Part shown: positions 18,078 to 26,989 of the stretch, piece by piece
How the letters are laid out: each line of letters starts with the position of its first letter
Position numbering within the stretch: the stretch's first letter is position 1
Assembly (NCBI RefSeq): GCF_003957515.1
Contig: NZ_RQXW01000001.1
Coordinates: 62,001 to 126,000 of the forward strand
Reading direction: 5' to 3'
DNA from: Amphritea opalescens
GTDB taxonomy: Bacteria > Pseudomonadota > Gammaproteobacteria > Pseudomonadales > Balneatricaceae
Length of the DNA stretch: 64,000 bases
The notes under the pieces: generated by a model
Databases searched by the model: none
What the model was told of the DNA's origin: nothing
Seen by the model: the letters and a program-made list of their open reading frames with translations, nothing else
Made by a program: the position numbers and the translations under genes

Positions 18078-18782
18078 TTACCCCGATAGGGCTTCCAGCC
18101 CCGGGGTTTTTTCTAATGCGCGGCTTGGGCTAAGCAGGTGTTGTCGGATCAAGGCACGGGCGCTGTCGCCTTCACCCTTGAGTAACGCATCGATCAGTTG
18201 CTGATGTTCTTTTTGATTGGCATCGAAAACGAGACTGTTGGCCATATTCTTTTTCAGCCATAGGTTACGATAACGGGAGGCTTTTTCGTAAAGAGAGCGA
18301 CGCACCTGTAGCAAGGTAGGGGAGTTACAACCCCGTGCGATCGCCGTATGAAACGCCTGATGACGTCGTTCCCACTCCTGTGGGTCTGTTTCGATCATAT
18401 CGCTAAACTTCTGCATGGTATGAGCGGCGGCTAAGATGCCCGCTTCCCACTCATCATCCCCTTTTTCTATCGCCAGACCGATACAGAGGGCTTCTATTTC
18501 TGCTCGTGTCGCATAGATATCCAACATCTCTTCCCGAGAAACCGGATGCACCTTAAAGCCCCGTTGGTTTTCAACCACCACCAGTTGTTCAATCAATAGC
18601 TGAGAAAGTGCTTCACGCAATGGACTCACACCCACTTGATAGCGCTCTTTCAGGCGGTTCATTTTGAGCTTTTCGCCGGGCTCAAAGTAACCAGTCAGAA
18701 TGTCCTGTTTCAGATCACCTACCACTTTTAGGGCAGAGCTATCGCCATTGTCGGGTATTGTTACGTTGCTGTACGTCATCAT
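18078..18782 (-). CDS. glaR: GntR/FadR-type repressor (FCD domain), probable glutarate pathway regulator
   Basis: 234 aa. An N-terminal winged helix (residues ~18-85; LKMNRLKERYQVGVSPLREALSQL is the recognition region) is followed by an all-helical FCD ligand domain (~95-225) with the expected metal/ligand residues in YATRAEIEALC and RRHQAFHTAIARGCNS. It is divergent from glaH. In E. coli the homologous regulator GlaR (CsiR) represses glaH-lhgO-gabDTP and responds to glutarate, so the same role is inferred. The start is ATG 18782 or 18779, both without a strong Shine-Dalgarno. It probably binds the inverted repeat at 18913-18943. Confidence 0.8.
   Translation of the reverse strand: MMTYSNVTIPDNGDSSALKVVGDLKQDILTGYFEPGEKLKMNRLKERYQVGVSPLREALSQLLIEQLVVVENQRGFKVHPVSREEMLDIYATRAEIEALCIGLAIEKGDDEWEAGILAAAHTMQKFSDMIETDPQEWERRHQAFHTAIARGCNSPTLLQVRRSLYEKASRYRNLWLKKNMANSLVFDANQKEHQQLIDALLKGEGDSARALIRQHLLSPSRALEKTPGLEALSG
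18080..18112 (+). terminator. terminator of nnrU inside the 3' end of the GntR gene
   Basis: Two-tier hairpin: ACCCCG/CGGGGT outside and GGGCT/AGCCC inside around TCC, followed by six T residues. It ends the + strand nnrU transcript. The DNA also encodes the last ~11 codons of the convergent GntR gene. Confidence 0.8.
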
Positions 18783-18897
18783 TGATAGGGTCTTATTCAG
18801 TTGTTTTTAAAAGGCTTATTGATGAATTGCGCCACTCTATACAGCCTATTTTAATTTACCGACATTTAATAGTTAAGATTAATATATGAAAATATTG

Positions 18898-18926
18898 TTG
18901 ACGATACGTAAAAACATCGACATTAT
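18898..18926 (+). promoter_or_regulatory. sigma-70 type promoter for glaH
   Basis: TTGACG (18898-18903) and CATTAT (18921-18926) are separated by exactly 17 bp, a near-consensus promoter reading towards glaH. Transcription would begin near 18933, leaving a leader of about 210 nt. Confidence 0.6.
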
Positions 18927-18943
18927 TGCATTGCGTCGATGTT
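18913..18943. promoter_or_regulatory. inverted-repeat operator overlapping the glaH promoter
   Basis: Perfect 9-bp arms AACATCGAC and GTCGATGTT with a 13-bp centre. The left arm overlaps the spacer/-10 and the right arm the expected start point, the standard layout for repression. The adjacent GntR-type regulator is the obvious candidate to bind it. Confidence 0.55.
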
Positions 18944-19144
18944 GGTAGTGATGCAGATCAATATAAAGATTCATTAGCTGCCAAGAAAACACATAGTTTG
19001 AGCGTCTTTATCTGAACACTCATCGCCCCGTCTGTATTAAGGGGCCGACAGGCCGTTAGCCAGAACGTTGATCGGCATGTTTGGAGGAAGCGCTCGATAG
19101 AGATGTTCGTTAATCAGAATAAATACAGTTTTGGAGAGAATAAG

Positions 19145-20095
19145 ATGACTGCTCTGTTGCGTGAAGTTGAAACGACCCAATCTAATGGTTTTTCCGTTGT
19201 TCCCTATGCTGCGAACAAACGTTTGCAGGTTGTGACGTTGACGGCGGAAACCGTGACCGCGTTTGATCAGGCGATCAGTGAATGGCCCGTACAAGCACTA
19301 GAATACAAGCCGTTTCTACGTTTTGCCGTGGCGGATAAGCTGGATGCGTTGACCGGACACGCACTGGGTAAGTTTCTCAATGCCACCATGCAGGATCGTG
19401 ATACTGCTGCTTTCTTGCTTCAGTATGAAGGACAGCCAGAGGCAGCCGAGGGCGAGCTGCGTACAGAGTTTGATATTAAACTATCAACGGCGATCTCTCA
19501 TCTTATCGGTATGCCAAACCATGATGCGATGTATGGCAAGTACTATGCACGTTTCACCGTACTGAATGATGATAACTCTGATAGTTACCTGCGTCAGGCG
19601 CATCGTCGTATGGAGCTGCACAATGATGGCACCTATGTGAACGAGCGTACCGATTTTGTCTTGATGCAAAAACTCGGCGAAGCGCACATGGAAGGCGGTG
19701 ATTCGTTGCTGTTGCATGTGGATGACTGGGCCGAGTTGGATAAGTTCTATCATCACCCACTGGCAAAACAGGATATTGTCTGGGGCGCGCCTAAATCTAA
19801 AAATGTTGAAAACAAAATCAAACACCCGATCTTTTTTGAAGAAGATAAAAATCGTAAGCCGAACATGCTGTTTATCGACCAATTTGCCGAGCCACAGAAC
19901 ATGGCCGAAGGTCTCTATCTGTATGAGATGGGTGCGTCACTAGAAGCCGATGAAAACTTCTTCCGTGTACGTTTGCCGGTTGGTACCATGTTGGTTGCAC
20001 AAAACCATTGCTGGCTGCATGGCCGTGATAAATTTGTCGCTCATCCTCAACTTAGCCGTGAATTGCTGCGCCAGCGTGGTCATTTCACTAAGTAA
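19145..20095 (+). CDS. glaH: glutarate 2-hydroxylase (CsiD/GlaH)
   Basis: Fe(II)/2-oxoglutarate dioxygenase (316 aa) that hydroxylates glutarate to L-2-hydroxyglutarate in lysine/glutarate breakdown. Close E. coli-like segments include WPVQALEYKPFLRF, YYARFTVLNDDNSDSYLRQAHR and RMELHNDGTYV, which holds the His-x-Asp metal pair, and WLHGRDKF with the distal histidine. SRELLRQRGHF near the end includes the arginine for 2-oxoglutarate. I start at the ATG at 19145 with GGAGAG 8 nt upstream, rather than at the ATG at 19103. lhgO follows after 112 bp on the same strand. Confidence 0.95.
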   Translation: MTALLREVETTQSNGFSVVPYAANKRLQVVTLTAETVTAFDQAISEWPVQALEYKPFLRFAVADKLDALTGHALGKFLNATMQDRDTAAFLLQYEGQPEAAEGELRTEFDIKLSTAISHLIGMPNHDAMYGKYYARFTVLNDDNSDSYLRQAHRRMELHNDGTYVNERTDFVLMQKLGEAHMEGGDSLLLHVDDWAELDKFYHHPLAKQDIVWGAPKSKNVENKIKHPIFFEEDKNRKPNMLFIDQFAEPQNMAEGLYLYEMGASLEADENFFRVRLPVGTMLVAQNHCWLHGRDKFVAHPQLSRELLRQRGHFTK

Positions 20096-20207
20096 AGTAG
20101 GGTCGGCTGTCAGGGCGGGGGCGTTTAAGCGCTGCCGCTACTGATGGGCGATGTTTAATCGCGTTTAATGAAGCGTTCCATTGATTCCAGAATAACGGGT
20201 GATAACC

Positions 20208-21416
20208 ATGACATACGATTACATTATCATCGGCGGAGGCATCGTCGGTATGTCCACCGGTTGGCAGTTAAAGCAGCGCTTTCCTGACGCTAATATTCTG
20301 CTGTTGGAAAAAGAATCCGTTTATTCAAAACATCAAACGGGGCATAACAGCGGAGTGATTCATGCGGGGGTTTACTATGCGCCCGGCAGCCTGAAAGCAC
20401 AGTTCTGTAAAGCGGGTGTTGCCGCGACGATGAAGTTCTGTGATGACAACGATGTACCCTACAATCAGTGCGGCAAGCTGCTGGTGGCTACCAATGCACT
20501 GGAAGCGGAGCGGATGCAAGCGCTGTATCAACGTTGTCATGACAATGGCATCGATGTTGAACTGTTGGATGCTGTACAACTGAAAGCCCGCGAGCCGAAT
20601 ATTATCGGTGTGGGTGGCATGTTGGTTAAAGATACGGCGATCGTTAATTATCAGCAGGTGACCACTAAAATGGCCGAACGCTTCGTCGAGATGGGAGGCG
20701 ATGCCCGTCTAAACCATCAGGTCGTTGGTTTGCAGGAGACCGCTGATGAGGTGATGGTAGAAGCCATGCATCAAGGTGAAAAGGTTAGCTTTAAGGGCAA
20801 ATTCCTGATTACCTGTTCCGGCTTAATGGCGGATCGCACCACGAAAATGCTGGGTATCAAAACAGATTTTCAGATTATTCCATTCCGTGGCGAATATTAT
20901 AAGTTGCCGAGCAAATACAATAGTATTGTGAATCATCTTATCTATCCCATTCCCGATCCTGAGTTGCCATTCCTTGGGGTTCATTTAACGCGGATGATTG
21001 ATGGGTCCGTCACGGTGGGTCCCAATGCGGTTCAGGGTTGGAAGCGGGAAGGCTATGGCAAAATCAATATCAGCTTGCGGGATATCTGGGATATGGTGAC
21101 GTTCCCCGGTTTTTGGCGCGTGCTAAAGGCCAATATTGGTACGGGTATTGTGGAGACGAAAAATTCTCTCTGGAAACCGGGCTATTTGAAGCTGGTACAG
21201 AAGTACTGTCCGCAGTTGAAAGTTGAAGATCTACAGCCTTATCCAGCAGGCATCCGAGCACAGGCGGTGATGAATGATGGCTCACTGGTGCATGATTTTC
21301 TCTTCGCTGAAAGCCCGCGTTCTTTGCATGTGTGCAATGCACCATCACCGGCAGCTACCTCAGCAATACCCATCGGTAACTATATCTGCGATAAGGTTAT
21401 CGAACAGACTAGTTAA
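20208..21416 (+). CDS. lhgO: L-2-hydroxyglutarate dehydrogenase/oxidase
   Basis: FAD-dependent enzyme (402 aa) of the DAO fold that oxidises L-2-hydroxyglutarate, the GlaH product, back to 2-oxoglutarate and passes electrons to the membrane quinone pool in E. coli. The N-terminal dinucleotide motif is IIGGGIVGMSTGWQL, then LLLEKE; HNSGVIHAGVYYAPGSLKA and the C-terminal NAPSPAATSAIPIG are typical. The ATG at 20208 is preferred to the GTG at 20199 because it gives the usual YDYIIIGGG start. With glaH it regenerates the 2-oxoglutarate used by the hydroxylase. A strong terminator follows. Confidence 0.94.
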   Translation: MTYDYIIIGGGIVGMSTGWQLKQRFPDANILLLEKESVYSKHQTGHNSGVIHAGVYYAPGSLKAQFCKAGVAATMKFCDDNDVPYNQCGKLLVATNALEAERMQALYQRCHDNGIDVELLDAVQLKAREPNIIGVGGMLVKDTAIVNYQQVTTKMAERFVEMGGDARLNHQVVGLQETADEVMVEAMHQGEKVSFKGKFLITCSGLMADRTTKMLGIKTDFQIIPFRGEYYKLPSKYNSIVNHLIYPIPDPELPFLGVHLTRMIDGSVTVGPNAVQGWKREGYGKINISLRDIWDMVTFPGFWRVLKANIGTGIVETKNSLWKPGYLKLVQKYCPQLKVEDLQPYPAGIRAQAVMNDGSLVHDFLFAESPRSLHVCNAPSPAATSAIPIGNYICDKVIEQTS

Positions 21417-21443
21417 TCTTTTAAAGCCTTAATCTTTATCTAT

Positions 21444-21469
21444 AAAACGCACCTTTTGGTGCGTTTTTT
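21444..21469 (+). terminator. terminator after lhgO
   Basis: Perfect 10-bp stem AAAACGCACC / GGTGCGTTTT with a TTTT loop and a trailing T tract, 27 bp after the lhgO stop. Confidence 0.9.
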
Positions 21470-21594
21470 CGCTATTGTCACCGTTCGCTATTTGCCTATA
21501 TCTACTGTAATCTGTCTATTCAAAGCATATTCCTTGTGAAGTAACCGTTGTATTTCAAGCCATCTGCTATTTACCCAATCTAGCAGGAGTCTAT

Positions 21595-22242
21595 ATGACA
21601 ATACGCGTTCGTTACGAAACCCATGAGTTTGATAAAGTTGATATCCATCTGCGCAGTCTGCGCAGTAATCAGGAATTTGAAGACGATAATGGCGAGGCCG
21701 AAGCCTTAGGCATTTCATCTGCCACTTGGCCTTTATTTGGTATTGTTTGGCCATCGGGTCAAGTGCTTGCTCACCATCTGTATCACACCGATTTTAAAGG
21801 CAAACGCATCCTGGAAGTCGGCTGCGGCATCGGTCTTACCAGTATTCTGTTGAATCACCTCCATGCCGATATCACCGCCACCGATTACCACCCTCGCGCC
21901 GAGGGATTTATGCAGCTTAATACCGACCTCAATAATGATTCTCGAGTGCCTTTTGTCCGCACGGGTTGGGCTGACCCTGAAACAGAGTTAGGTAAGTTTG
22001 ATCTCATTATCGGTAGTGATCTTCTCTATGAAGATGAGCATGTGAAACAGTTGACCAACTTTATCTGTCAGCACAGTAACCCTGAAGGTGAGGTGATATT
22101 GGTCGACCCCGGCCGCGGACGCCATGCTCGCTTCAGTAAAGCGATGGAAGAAGAGGGGTTTACATTATCCATAGAACGTCCCGCCCAGCCCGACTTTATG
22201 GATAATCCGTTTAAGGGTGTTATTCTCAGCTATTCTCGCTGA
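21595..22242 (+). CDS. class I SAM-dependent methyltransferase (METTL21-like fold)
   Basis: 215 aa. The SAM-binding motif ILEVGCGIGLTSILLNHL lies near residue 65, acidic motif II TATDYHP near residue 95, and FDLIIGSDLLYEDEH near residue 140 matches the DxxxxSDLLYE pattern of the METTL21/Nnt1-type protein methyltransferases. ATWPLFGIVWPSGQVLAHHL just before the SAM motif is also typical. The substrate is probably a protein lysine or a small molecule, and cannot be assigned. It stands alone between the lhgO terminator and a repeat region; the ATG follows a GCAGGAG site. Confidence 0.82.
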   Translation: MTIRVRYETHEFDKVDIHLRSLRSNQEFEDDNGEAEALGISSATWPLFGIVWPSGQVLAHHLYHTDFKGKRILEVGCGIGLTSILLNHLHADITATDYHPRAEGFMQLNTDLNNDSRVPFVRTGWADPETELGKFDLIIGSDLLYEDEHVKQLTNFICQHSNPEGEVILVDPGRGRHARFSKAMEEEGFTLSIERPAQPDFMDNPFKGVILSYSR

Positions 22243-22246
22243 GTCG

Positions 22247-22387
22247 ATCATATGTAGGGTGACGGTGAGGAACGAACCGCACCTTATCGCCCCTAGAAGG
22301 GGCTCCCAGACAGAACACCCACTATGAATTCAATTCTGTTGTAGGAGCTGCCTCTGGCGGCGATATTGTAAGGCCAAGACATTAACG
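22247..22387. repeat. REPIN-like repeat, copy 1 (141 bp)
   Basis: First copy of a 141-bp unit also found at 22455-22595 (about 7 mismatches). It holds two inverted REP-type modules: TGGGAGC..GGCGAT on the minus strand (22282-22308) and GTAGGAGC..GGCGAT on the plus strand (22341-22364). This is the layout of a REPIN/BIME. A GTAGGGTGACGGTGAGG arm at 22254-22283 has an imperfect inverted partner at 22393-22424, so copy 1 may be a complete element bounded by terminal inverted repeats. Confidence 0.8.
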
Positions 22388-22392
22388 GCTAT

Positions 22393-22424
22393 GGTGCGGT
22401 TCGCAAAGCTCACCAGCCCCCTAC
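22393..22424. repeat. imperfect inverted partner of the left arm of copy 1
   Basis: GGTGCGGTTCG..CTCACC..CCCCTAC is the reverse complement, with a few mismatches and a 2-bp length difference, of the arm at 22254-22283. Copy 2 lacks this right arm. Confidence 0.6.
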
Positions 22425-22454
22425 GTACGATACAAACAAATATGTAGCGGCTCT

Positions 22455-22595
22455 ATCATATGTAGGGTGACGGTGAGGAACGAGCCGCACCTTATCGCCC
22501 CTAGAAGGGGCTCCCACACAGAACAGCAAGCATGTATTCAATTCTGTTGTAGGAGCTGCCTCTGGCGGCGATATTGTAAGGCCAAGACATTAACG
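22455..22595. repeat. REPIN-like repeat, copy 2 (141 bp)
   Basis: Direct repeat of 22247-22387, the same length and about 95% identical by my reading. It carries the same two inverted REP modules. Beyond 22595 the sequence diverges; a short REP-like CTTATCGCTCCTAACGG fragment follows at about 22600-22616. No transposase (RAYT) gene is in the window. Confidence 0.8.
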
Positions 22596-22860
22596 CGATC
22601 TTATCGCTCCTAACGGATGTTCTTGGTGATTTTTCGCCCACTCAGTCGCTTGACCCTAGCTCATTATCGTTGGATAGTTGACCTTCAAACCTAATATGAA
22701 TTTGCTATATCGCTGTTGTTGAGCGTTCAACGCTTGGGGCACTCAAGCGGAATGTTACAAACACAATAGGATAGCAAGCAATAGCCGGTTGACGTCTGAG
22801 GCATAGCATTCAACCAAGGTTAATATTCACGACTCATGGAGATAAAAGGCGCTATTATTT

Positions 22861-23427
22861 GTGGTTATATTCAATAAGAAAATCGCTTTAGGAATCGTGC
22901 CATTCGTCTGCCTGATGTTGGCCGGTTGTGATCGGTCCGTTACGGCCACTGCGGTGAGTAATAGGAGTGTTCAGCTCGACAGTGATCATGTTTTGATGGT
23001 TGAAAAAATGGATCAGAACGAAGTTGAAAAAGGCGTTATTACCGGCCATGTCTATAAAGTATCTGATGTTTTTAAATATGCCATTGAGTTGAAGCCTGAA
23101 CAGGCTATCTGGTCGAAAAGAGGCGCGGAGCCCAAGCACTTATTGCTATGTGATGAGGGTCTTTATTTGCATTTTATGGAAAAAAGACGCAATCCTTTAT
23201 ATGTTCAGCCTGAGCCAGAGGCTAAAGCAGCGTCAGAAGCATTGAAGTATATTGTCGGGCATCATTATTCACAGTTTGTTGATAAGCGTTATCTGTTTAA
23301 CTGGCTGGGTGATGCTTACTGGGTTGATATTTCACAGGATCAATATGCATCGGCCGCTGCTCAGTGTGAAGAATACCCGATACCCAATGATAACGAATTT
23401 ATAATGACCACAGACGACAAGGGTTAA
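22861..23427 (+). CDS. hypothetical lipoprotein
   Basis: 188 aa. A type II signal peptide is clear: KK, then a hydrophobic stretch and the lipobox LAGC with the cysteine at residue 24, so the mature protein is membrane-anchored. The rest is hydrophilic, with a QPEPEAKAASEALKY helix region and no domain I know. The start is uncertain: GTG at 22861 gives a good signal peptide, but GGAGA is about 16 nt upstream, further than usual. It follows the repeat region and has no obvious partner gene. Confidence 0.65.
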   Translation: MVIFNKKIALGIVPFVCLMLAGCDRSVTATAVSNRSVQLDSDHVLMVEKMDQNEVEKGVITGHVYKVSDVFKYAIELKPEQAIWSKRGAEPKHLLLCDEGLYLHFMEKRRNPLYVQPEPEAKAASEALKYIVGHHYSQFVDKRYLFNWLGDAYWVDISQDQYASAAAQCEEYPIPNDNEFIMTTDDKG

Positions 23428-23539
23428 CTCTAGGCGAGACTTATGCTCATTAAGGGCGCTCAGTAGGGACGCTCACTAGGGTAGCTAAACTCGTTGCTTT
23501 AGCGACAGCCGAATGGGCTGTCCCGTCATAGAAGGCAAC

Positions 23540-25459
23540 TCAATCGAAGCGCTTGAAAATGTCGAACTCATGAGGGGGAACCGGTTTTTGGAATAAATAC
23601 CCCTGACCATATTGGCAGTTTAGGTTTTTGAGATACTCATAACAGTCTTGGCTTTCGATGCCCTCAGCAATGATTTCCATATTTAGCTCATGCCCCATGG
23701 CGATAATGGTGGAGGCAATCGTGGTGTTAGCGGGCATAAAGCTTTTATCAATCTTTAGTACATCAAAGGGTAAATCTTTCAGGTAACTTAAACAGGAATA
23801 GCCTGTACCGAAGTCATCGAGTAGCAATCGAGTACCCAGCTCACCTAATTCATATAAAGTGGTTACACTGTTTTGGTCTTCGGTCACGATGCTGTTTTCG
23901 GTGATTTCGATATTGATGCATTGTGCCGGTAAGGAGAAGCGGGTTAAAAGATCGGCGAGTCGCTTAGCAAACAGCGGGTCTTTCAGTTGTTGGGATGAGA
24001 CATTAATGGCCATGGCATGGTTTATGGCGCCGGCATCGTGCCAGATTTTGCACTGTTGAAAGGCTTGTAGGAGAACCCAGTTGCCAATCTCGATAATCTG
24101 CCCTGAGTTTTCGGCAATAGGAATAAACTCATCGGGCCCAATGGTTTCATTGTCGGCATTCGTCCAGCGTAGCAGTGCTTCGCTGCCAACGGTGCAGCCA
24201 TCTGCTAATCTGACCACCGGTTGATAAGCTAGGCTGAATTCATTATTACTAATAGCCTGATGAAGCTGGTTGACGATATTGAGTCTACGGTTCTGCTTAT
24301 GCGAAGTTTGTTTGTCGTAGGCTTGATGCTGATTTTTACCCGCATTCTTAGCTTGATACATGGCGGTATCTGCATGCTTTAGCAGGGTGGTGGCATTGAT
24401 GCCATTTTGTGGGTAGCAGGCAATGCCGATACTGGCCGTGATATAGGATTCAATGTTAGTTAATTTTACTGGCTCGCGAATGGCATCGATAATGCGCTGA
24501 GCAATTAAATCGGTGATTTCCGTGGAATCAAAGCAATCTGTCACCGCGACAAACTCGTCGCCACCAAAGCGTACCACTGAATCGTTTTCCCGCAAGGTAT
24601 CGTCAATACGTTTACCCATTTCCATGAGTAGTTCATCACCCACGGTGTGGCCTAAGCTGTCGTTGATATCTTTGAATTGGTCGAGGTCGATAAACATCAC
24701 CGCAAACTGTGATTTGCTACGGTTCGATCTCGCAATCGCGGTGTTGATTGTATGTTCTAGTGAATTTCTATTGGGTAAGCCGGTTAAGGTGTCATTGTAG
24801 GCGAGCTGTTTGTTGCGTTCCTCACTCTGCGCGAGGGCCGTCATAGCCTCTTCTCGCTTAGTGAGTACGAGGGAAACGGCGCGGGATAACCATATGGTAA
24901 AAAATAATACCACGGTTGACGATAAAATGATTAAGGCGATGGTAATGTTGGCTATAAAGTTAGCGGTTTTTTCAACCGGTCTTTCAAATTGGATGGAATT
25001 AGCTTTGAATTCAGCAAGGACCTTAGTTAACTGATTTTGTAATACCTGTATATCGACTTCGCCATGCTCATAACGTGTTAATATATCGAGTGTTTCATCG
25101 GCGCTTTTGACATCACGTTGACAAATGTTAATGACGGAATCAGTGCCAATGAGATGCATGAGTAGCCTATCAGAGGTACCGATAATGGATAGACACTCGT
25201 TGGGCTGAGCACGAATATTATTGATAACGGTACGGATTTGGTTGAGGTCGATGGGGTTATCGGTCGAAAATAATCGTGTGGGTTCGTACACCAGTCCCGT
25301 TAACTCAGCAGTGTGTTTGAAGTGACGCATATTGAGTTGATGAAAATAATTACTGTGATTGAGCGTCAAAAACCCCCATATCAATAGCAACGAAAACAAG
25401 AAGAAAATAACGGTTAACAAGGGAAGTGCTTTTTTTATTCTACTGTTTTTTAATATCAT
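23540..25459 (-). CDS. membrane GGDEF-EAL protein
   Basis: 639 aa. Membrane helices at ~12-32 and ~168-192 enclose a ~135-residue helical periplasmic region; a GGDEF domain (~215-375) and an EAL domain (~390-635) follow. The GGDEF active site is intact with an REND inhibitory site before it. The EAL domain also keeps its key residues: SEALLRW, IEITENSI, DDFGTGYSCLSYL, KIDKSF, AEGIES and QGYLFQKPV. Both synthesis and hydrolysis of c-di-GMP are therefore possible; which dominates cannot be told. Monocistronic. It lacks PAS or HAMP domains, so the periplasmic part probably senses the signal. Confidence 0.92.
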   Translation of the reverse strand: MILKNSRIKKALPLLTVIFFLFSLLLIWGFLTLNHSNYFHQLNMRHFKHTAELTGLVYEPTRLFSTDNPIDLNQIRTVINNIRAQPNECLSIIGTSDRLLMHLIGTDSVINICQRDVKSADETLDILTRYEHGEVDIQVLQNQLTKVLAEFKANSIQFERPVEKTANFIANITIALIILSSTVVLFFTIWLSRAVSLVLTKREEAMTALAQSEERNKQLAYNDTLTGLPNRNSLEHTINTAIARSNRSKSQFAVMFIDLDQFKDINDSLGHTVGDELLMEMGKRIDDTLRENDSVVRFGGDEFVAVTDCFDSTEITDLIAQRIIDAIREPVKLTNIESYITASIGIACYPQNGINATTLLKHADTAMYQAKNAGKNQHQAYDKQTSHKQNRRLNIVNQLHQAISNNEFSLAYQPVVRLADGCTVGSEALLRWTNADNETIGPDEFIPIAENSGQIIEIGNWVLLQAFQQCKIWHDAGAINHAMAINVSSQQLKDPLFAKRLADLLTRFSLPAQCINIEITENSIVTEDQNSVTTLYELGELGTRLLLDDFGTGYSCLSYLKDLPFDVLKIDKSFMPANTTIASTIIAMGHELNMEIIAEGIESQDCYEYLKNLNCQYGQGYLFQKPVPPHEFDIFKRFD

Positions 25460-25839
25460 TTAGTCTTGGGCTCGTTGATATGTGCATGAATAGATTGACT
25501 GCTGCTCTTTTGGGAGCTTACTTTTCAAGATTTTTTCAAAACTAACTGGTTAGCGTTTATATTTTATAAAAATCTACCCAGTGAATTTTGCTGCAGTTAT
25601 AACGAACTCACCTATTATTTATAGCACAGTATACGGTAAAAGCGAGGAGGGCGTTTGAGACATTAGGATGAGAATAACGGGCTAGAAGCCTATGATCACT
25701 GACTGCATGGATAGCGTATTTTAAGCGAGCGATATAGCTCTGGTGTGCGTACTTTTTAGTCGGGTAGTAGGTCTTTAGGGCCTCAATTGACGAACGATGG
25801 CTGCCTTAGCGGGTTAACGCTAAGGCAGGTTGCGTACTC
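25460..25839. other. 380-bp intergenic region with a strong hairpin
   Basis: Separates two minus-strand genes. Apart from the hairpin at 25801-25828 I see no gene. The upstream part should contain the promoter of the GGDEF-EAL gene, which is AT-rich with no confident -35/-10 pair. Confidence 0.4.
25801..25828. terminator. perfect hairpin 12 bp after the DUF547 gene
   Basis: CTGCCTTAGC and GCTAAGGCAG form a perfect 10-bp stem with an 8-nt loop. It follows the stop of the minus-strand DUF547 gene. There is no T tract on either side, so it may protect the 3' end or act with rho rather than as a classic terminator. Confidence 0.5.
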
Positions 25840-26685
25840 TTATTGTATTTCGTTTAGCTGCCAATCATATTGGTCATCTGAGATCTGTTGTATGGTGGCG
25901 AGTTGTTGTTTAAGCGGTGCGTTGGCGTACTGCTTTAAGTGTTGGATAATCTGTGTATCACTGTCACCAAAATCCTCTTTAAACCAGTTATAGATACTCG
26001 ATACGATTAACTTACCGTTGCTGACGTTAGCGCCGCGTGGGTGGTTGATAAAGGCGCTTGCTGCCTGCTCGAGCTGTTGTTCCATATTTTCTGCGGTGTA
26101 AGCCTGGGTGCTTAGGTTTGGGCAGCCAAGAGATGCACAGTTGACCGCGTAATGGGTTCTGGGATCGTTCCAGATAGGTCGCAGAATACGGTGCTCTATA
26201 TCATTAAGGCTGACAGGCTGCTGTTCTATCGTCACCAGTTTTTCTTCCCATGGCCCGCGGGTGAAAAAGCCTGAGAGTTTTATATCCATAATGGATTTAA
26301 CCGGGTAGTGATCGAGTACTACATCAATGGTTAACGCATTATAAAGGTTGATCCAATACGCCCGTTGTTGATCTCGGTTATATTCACTAATGGGCAGTGC
26401 CGTGAGTTTAGCAATGTAAGACTTTAAAGCCTGCTTGTCGGTAGGCGTCACCTGAGCGTAGTTAAGTGTGTTGATTCCCCGCAGGGCTGTGTCGCTATCG
26501 TCATTTACTACGACATAGGTTGAGAGAAAGTGATCCCATTCACTATGGGTAATAACAGCGGCGCTCTGCGGGTCGTTTTGCACCCAGTGATCCCAGCGTT
26601 CTGACTTGGGTGCAGCATAGCTATTAAGTGAAACGAGGGCTGTAAGGTACAGGATGCATAGTGCGAGGCGTTTCATTAATTTCAT
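25840..26685 (-). CDS. DUF547 domain protein, exported
   Basis: 281 aa. A cleavable signal peptide is present (KRLALCILYLTALVSLNSYAA), so it is periplasmic or outer-membrane associated. DUF547 covers residues ~85-240 with the family hallmarks YNRDQQRAYWINLYNALTIDVVLDHYP, LNDIEHRILRP, HYAVNCASLGCPNL and YNWFKEDFG. DUF547 has a papain/transglutaminase-like fold by structural prediction, and the conserved Cys-Pro region may be the active site; no activity is established. Two ATGs three codons apart (26685, 26676) are possible starts. Confidence 0.85.
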   Translation of the reverse strand: MKLMKRLALCILYLTALVSLNSYAAPKSERWDHWVQNDPQSAAVITHSEWDHFLSTYVVVNDDSDTALRGINTLNYAQVTPTDKQALKSYIAKLTALPISEYNRDQQRAYWINLYNALTIDVVLDHYPVKSIMDIKLSGFFTRGPWEEKLVTIEQQPVSLNDIEHRILRPIWNDPRTHYAVNCASLGCPNLSTQAYTAENMEQQLEQAASAFINHPRGANVSNGKLIVSSIYNWFKEDFGDSDTQIIQHLKQYANAPLKQQLATIQQISDDQYDWQLNEIQ

Positions 26686-26989
26686 TTAAAATAGCTCTTG
26701 TTTTAATAATCAGATGAAAATGGGTTATACCAGAAGACATCACTCGGTGGATTAAATTCAACTTTTAGGTGCTGTTTACGGTGTAAATCGATGTTTGTGG
26801 AATAAGGCGGCCTTTATGGATGATCTATGTCGCTGAGATAACAGTATTAAGTGGTAGCGGCATTGTTAGGCAGGCACTGCCACACTGTCCTGATCGTTTA
26901 TATGAGATCAGCTGAGCGGATCTATCTATTGTTACGTTTTTCCAGCAGAATTCAGCGATGATTAAATCTGTGAGTATTGTTAGAAAAAT
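26686..26989. other. 304-bp divergent intergenic region
   Basis: Lies between the divergent DUF547 and peroxiredoxin-like genes, so it should hold both promoters. I see no confident promoter pair, hairpin or repeat. Confidence 0.35.
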
